Assembly (NCBI RefSeq): GCF_003386795.1
Contig: NZ_QTUC01000001.1
Location: 2,976,001-3,040,000 of the forward strand
DNA: 64,000 nucleotides
DNA from: Thermasporomyces composti
GTDB taxonomy: Bacteria > Actinomycetota > Actinomycetes > Propionibacteriales > Actinopolymorphaceae
Reading direction: 5' to 3'
Part shown: in pieces, positions 61,829 to 64,000 of the stretch
Numbering within the stretch: position 1 is the first letter of the stretch
Layout of the letters: every line of letters begins with the position of its first letter
The notes under the pieces: generated by a model
Database searches by the model: none
What the model was told of the DNA's origin: nothing
The model's input: the letters and a program-made list of their open reading frames with translations, nothing else
Position numbers and translations under genes: made by a program

Positions 61829-64000
61829 TCAGGCGCGTGCGGTCCACTCCCGAGTCAGCGGGATGCGGACGGCTGCGCCGGAAGCGACGTCGTAGCGGTA
61901 TCCCTGGTCGAAGTCGTACGGATCCACGTAGCCACGCACGGTCGTGACGTCGCCAATGTCGAGGACCAGCGCTCGCGGGCTGCCGGCAGTGGCGGTCGCG
62001 CCGTGGATCCGGTACACCGCGTTGCGCTCGCCGTCGTTCTCGACGTACACGTAGCTGCCGACGAGAGCGGCGGGTTCCGGCACGTCCTCGGTCAGCTCGA
62101 CGGTCAGTTGGTTGGTGTCGCTCAGCTCCCGCGTGAAGTCGCGAAGGGTTCCGACAAGCGCCGCTGGCCCCTCGCGGGCGGGCTCGGTGCCGATCAGCTG
62201 AGTGTCGTGTCCCAGCACGTACTCGGCCCTGCCGTGGCGCAGCGAGTACACGCCGAACGCTCCGCGGAAGCTGAACCGGCCGTCCACTCGGAGCGCGACG
62301 TCGGTCCGAAGCGCGCTCACCACGTAGTCGACGCGACCGTCGGTGAGCTCGACGCGCACCGCGGTTGCCTCGTGTGGTGCGAGCGATCCGCTGATCGGCT
62401 TGACCGGCACCTCCCGCACTGACCGGATGTACGGCGTCCGACGATACGGCTCGATCACCGAGACGAACTGGCTGGCGAGATCGTCCCCAGTCCGGTGCGA
62501 GATCACGTAGCGCAGCTTCTTCGGGTTGCCTGGTTTGTTGCGCGGCGGGATGCCGTCGCACAACGCCACGTCGTCGGCGTGGTGGACGGCGCGGAGGCGG
62601 ACGTGCGCCTCCGGATCCGTCTCGTGCACCCGGTAGGTGTCGACGATCGACCAGTCGACGCGGAACGCGCCTGGCGGCGCGGTGTCGCGTTCGACGTTGA
62701 CGAGCCAATCGAAACCACTCGCACCCGCGCGGGGAGCAGCGTCGGCGGGTGGCGCCTCGACGGTCGGGCCGGCGTAGCTGCCGGTCGAGTGGGGACTCAC
62801 GGTGAATCTCGGCGCGTTGGTCTCGGTGCGCCAGGCGGTGGAGCTGGCGTCCTCGAAGTCGGGGTTCTCGATCCTCGCTCCGGTGATTCGGACCTCGTCG
62901 AAGAGCACCGCGACACCGAAGTTCGACACTCCGCGCTTCTCGAACAGACGCAGCGTCAATGTCGCTTTGCTCTTTCCGGCCAGCGCGTCGGTGACGTCCG
63001 CGGTGAGCTCGCGCCACCCCGACGTCGTGGCCACGTCCTCCTCCGCCACGACCTGGCCGTCGAGCAGGACCTGGATCGTGTGGTAACCCGCGGTGGGCCC
63101 GTCGAAGTCATCCCACACCCGCACCGACAGCTGGTAGGAGTCGGCCGGTTCCACGGTGATGTCCTGGTGGAGCGCGCCGAACTGTCCGGTCGTCGAGGGC
63201 GTGCCCCACGGGAAGCTGATCCGGCCGTAGGCGGGCTGGCCTACGAGCGTCAGCCCTTCCGGGGTCGCGGCGCCTTCCGCCGCGTGGAACGAGAAGTAGT
63301 GGTCGTGACCGCCGACGACCCGGAAGACGTCGACGAGGTAGGAGTTCTGTTCGTCGACACGAATCTGGGCGACCGCCCGGCGGTAGACGCTGGTCTGGGA
63401 GTAGACCTGCGGCGCCTCGATGTCGACGTACTGCACCCGCTCGGTGGCGGCGAACCCCTTGGGAGTGCCCACCCACTGGGTCGCCTGCGGAGCCGCGTCG
63501 ACGACGACGGTGTTGTGCGCGATCGTGTTGGACGTCCACTCGTGGCGACGCGCGTTGTTGTCGGCGAACTCCGGGTAGCCCAGGTCGGGCAGCAAGGACA
63601 TCCCGAAGCCGAACAAGCCGAGGTTCAGGGCGTCGCGATGTCCATGGCCGTGGGTCCGACCGTAGTACACCCACGCGGTCCGCTCGTGCTCGCCGGCCCC
63701 GTCGCGCAGTGCCGCCAACCCGTAGCCGGTGAGGTTCTCGCTCGGCAGGCTCAGCTCGCCCCGTGTCTCGATGATGTCCCTGATGCGTTCCTGCGTACCC
63801 GCGACGTCGAGGGCGAAGACGTCGCTGTAGAGGCTGTCGATGTCGCCGTCGCCGGCGAGGTAGGCGAGCTGTGCGTACTCCGGTGAGCCGAACCGCTCGA
63901 ACGCCGCGACGTGCTGGCTCGCCGTCCCCGCCAACGGGAAGAGGCCGGTCTGGCCGCTGTCCCCGATCTCCGGCTGGTAGCGGCGAAGCATGGCCAGCCG
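61829..64000 (-). CDS. Heparinase II/III-family protein (5' part beyond window)
   Basis: The visible 3' part covers more than 720 codons; the start lies outside. The heparinase II/III C-terminal domain is recognisable: YYGRTHGHGHRDALNLGLFGFG (catalytic His/Tyr surroundings), DLGYPEFADNNARRHEWTSNTIAHNTVVVD and VYRRAVAQIRVDEQNSYLVDVFRV. An inserted jelly-roll module (about GRISFPWG... to FEDAS) probably binds carbohydrate. Family enzymes are uronic-acid polysaccharide lyases (alginate, heparin-like), which would mean exported action. The signal cannot be checked because the 5' end is missing. Confidence 0.82.
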   Translation of the reverse strand, partial: RLAMLRRYQPEIGDSGQTGLFPLAGTASQHVAAFERFGSPEYAQLAYLAGDGDIDSLYSDVFALDVAGTQERIRDIIETRGELSLPSENLTGYGLAALRDGAGEHERTAWVYYGRTHGHGHRDALNLGLFGFGMSLLPDLGYPEFADNNARRHEWTSNTIAHNTVVVDAAPQATQWVGTPKGFAATERVQYVDIEAPQVYSQTSVYRRAVAQIRVDEQNSYLVDVFRVVGGHDHYFSFHAAEGAATPEGLTLVGQPAYGRISFPWGTPSTTGQFGALHQDITVEPADSYQLSVRVWDDFDGPTAGYHTIQVLLDGQVVAEEDVATTSGWRELTADVTDALAGKSKATLTLRLFEKRGVSNFGVAVLFDEVRITGARIENPDFEDASSTAWRTETNAPRFTVSPHSTGSYAGPTVEAPPADAAPRAGASGFDWLVNVERDTAPPGAFRVDWSIVDTYRVHETDPEAHVRLRAVHHADDVALCDGIPPRNKPGNPKKLRYVISHRTGDDLASQFVSVIEPYRRTPYIRSVREVPVKPISGSLAPHEATAVRVELTDGRVDYVVSALRTDVALRVDGRFSFRGAFGVYSLRHGRAEYVLGHDTQLIGTEPAREGPAALVGTLRDFTRELSDTNQLTVELTEDVPEPAALVGSYVYVENDGERNAVYRIHGATATAGSPRALVLDIGDVTTVRGYVDPYDFDQGYRYDVASGAAVRIPLTREWTARA

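Noticed and set aside
62495-63886. A 463-codon plus-strand open frame opposite the heparinase-family gene
   Set aside because: Composition and Arg/Val/Gly bias are typical of an antisense shadow; no ribosome site or motif.

Overview
The window is high-GC DNA with short intergenic gaps, frequent ATGA/GTGA gene overlaps, GTG starts and Tat or lipoprotein export signals on sugar-binding proteins. This points to a soil- or plant-associated actinomycete. Several ABC importers without their own ATPase and many exported or intracellular glycosidases suit a saprophytic lifestyle. The genus cannot be fixed from sequence alone. I recognised no tRNA, rRNA, CRISPR array or insertion sequence.

Layout. 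(1) 1-14.6 kb is mixed housekeeping and accessory DNA: a possible Rhs-like remnant, a secreted fibronectin-III protein, an endonuclease/exonuclease/phosphatase-fold enzyme, an AraC - alpha/beta-hydrolase - SnoaL operon, a pair of translationally coupled ABC half-exporters, a VOC protein divergent from a large ArsR-type regulator, a broken membrane-protein gene, a PH-domain protein, a secreted sialidase-like propeller and an F420-type reductase. (2) 14.8-27.1 kb is a glycan locus: a GH39 - aldo/keto reductase - two permeases - binding protein operon read leftward, its divergent GntR/FadR regulator, a dead ABC ATPase, and two exported (alpha/alpha)6-type glycosidases (one GH76). (3) 28.2-34.8 kb is an LplABC-type importer operon ending in a GH29 alpha-L-fucosidase, with a divergent GntR regulator across a 577-bp regulatory gap. 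(4) 35-42.9 kb holds a methyltransferase, a MocR-type regulator divergent from an aminotransferase with a shared inverted repeat, an AraC-VOC-flavin-binding-fold operon, a UvrA paralogue lacking the UvrB-binding region, and a Nudix remnant. (5) 43-45.6 kb holds a DUF4185 exported protein with a LacI-type palindrome in its leader, and an isolated second UMP kinase. (6) 45.7-52.1 kb is a complete hydroxamate siderophore operon (binding protein, desA, desB, desC, desD) behind two IdeR/DmdR-type iron boxes. (7) 52.6-64 kb holds an exported amidase, a secreted beta-propeller, an orphan family-5 binding protein, a third sugar importer, and the 3' part of a heparinase II/III-family gene that runs off the window.

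How it fits together. The dominant theme is uptake and breakdown of complex carbohydrate: three CUT1-type importers, none with an ATPase here, presumably energised by a shared MsiK-like ATPase elsewhere. The exported enzymes (GH76, the other (alpha/alpha)6 enzyme, sialidase-like, DUF4185) would act outside, the importers would bring in oligosaccharides, and the unexported GH39 and GH29 would finish digestion in the cytoplasm. The siderophore operon is the one complete biosynthetic pathway. At least four genes are visibly broken by frameshifts, which suggests local decay or, in some cases, sequence error.
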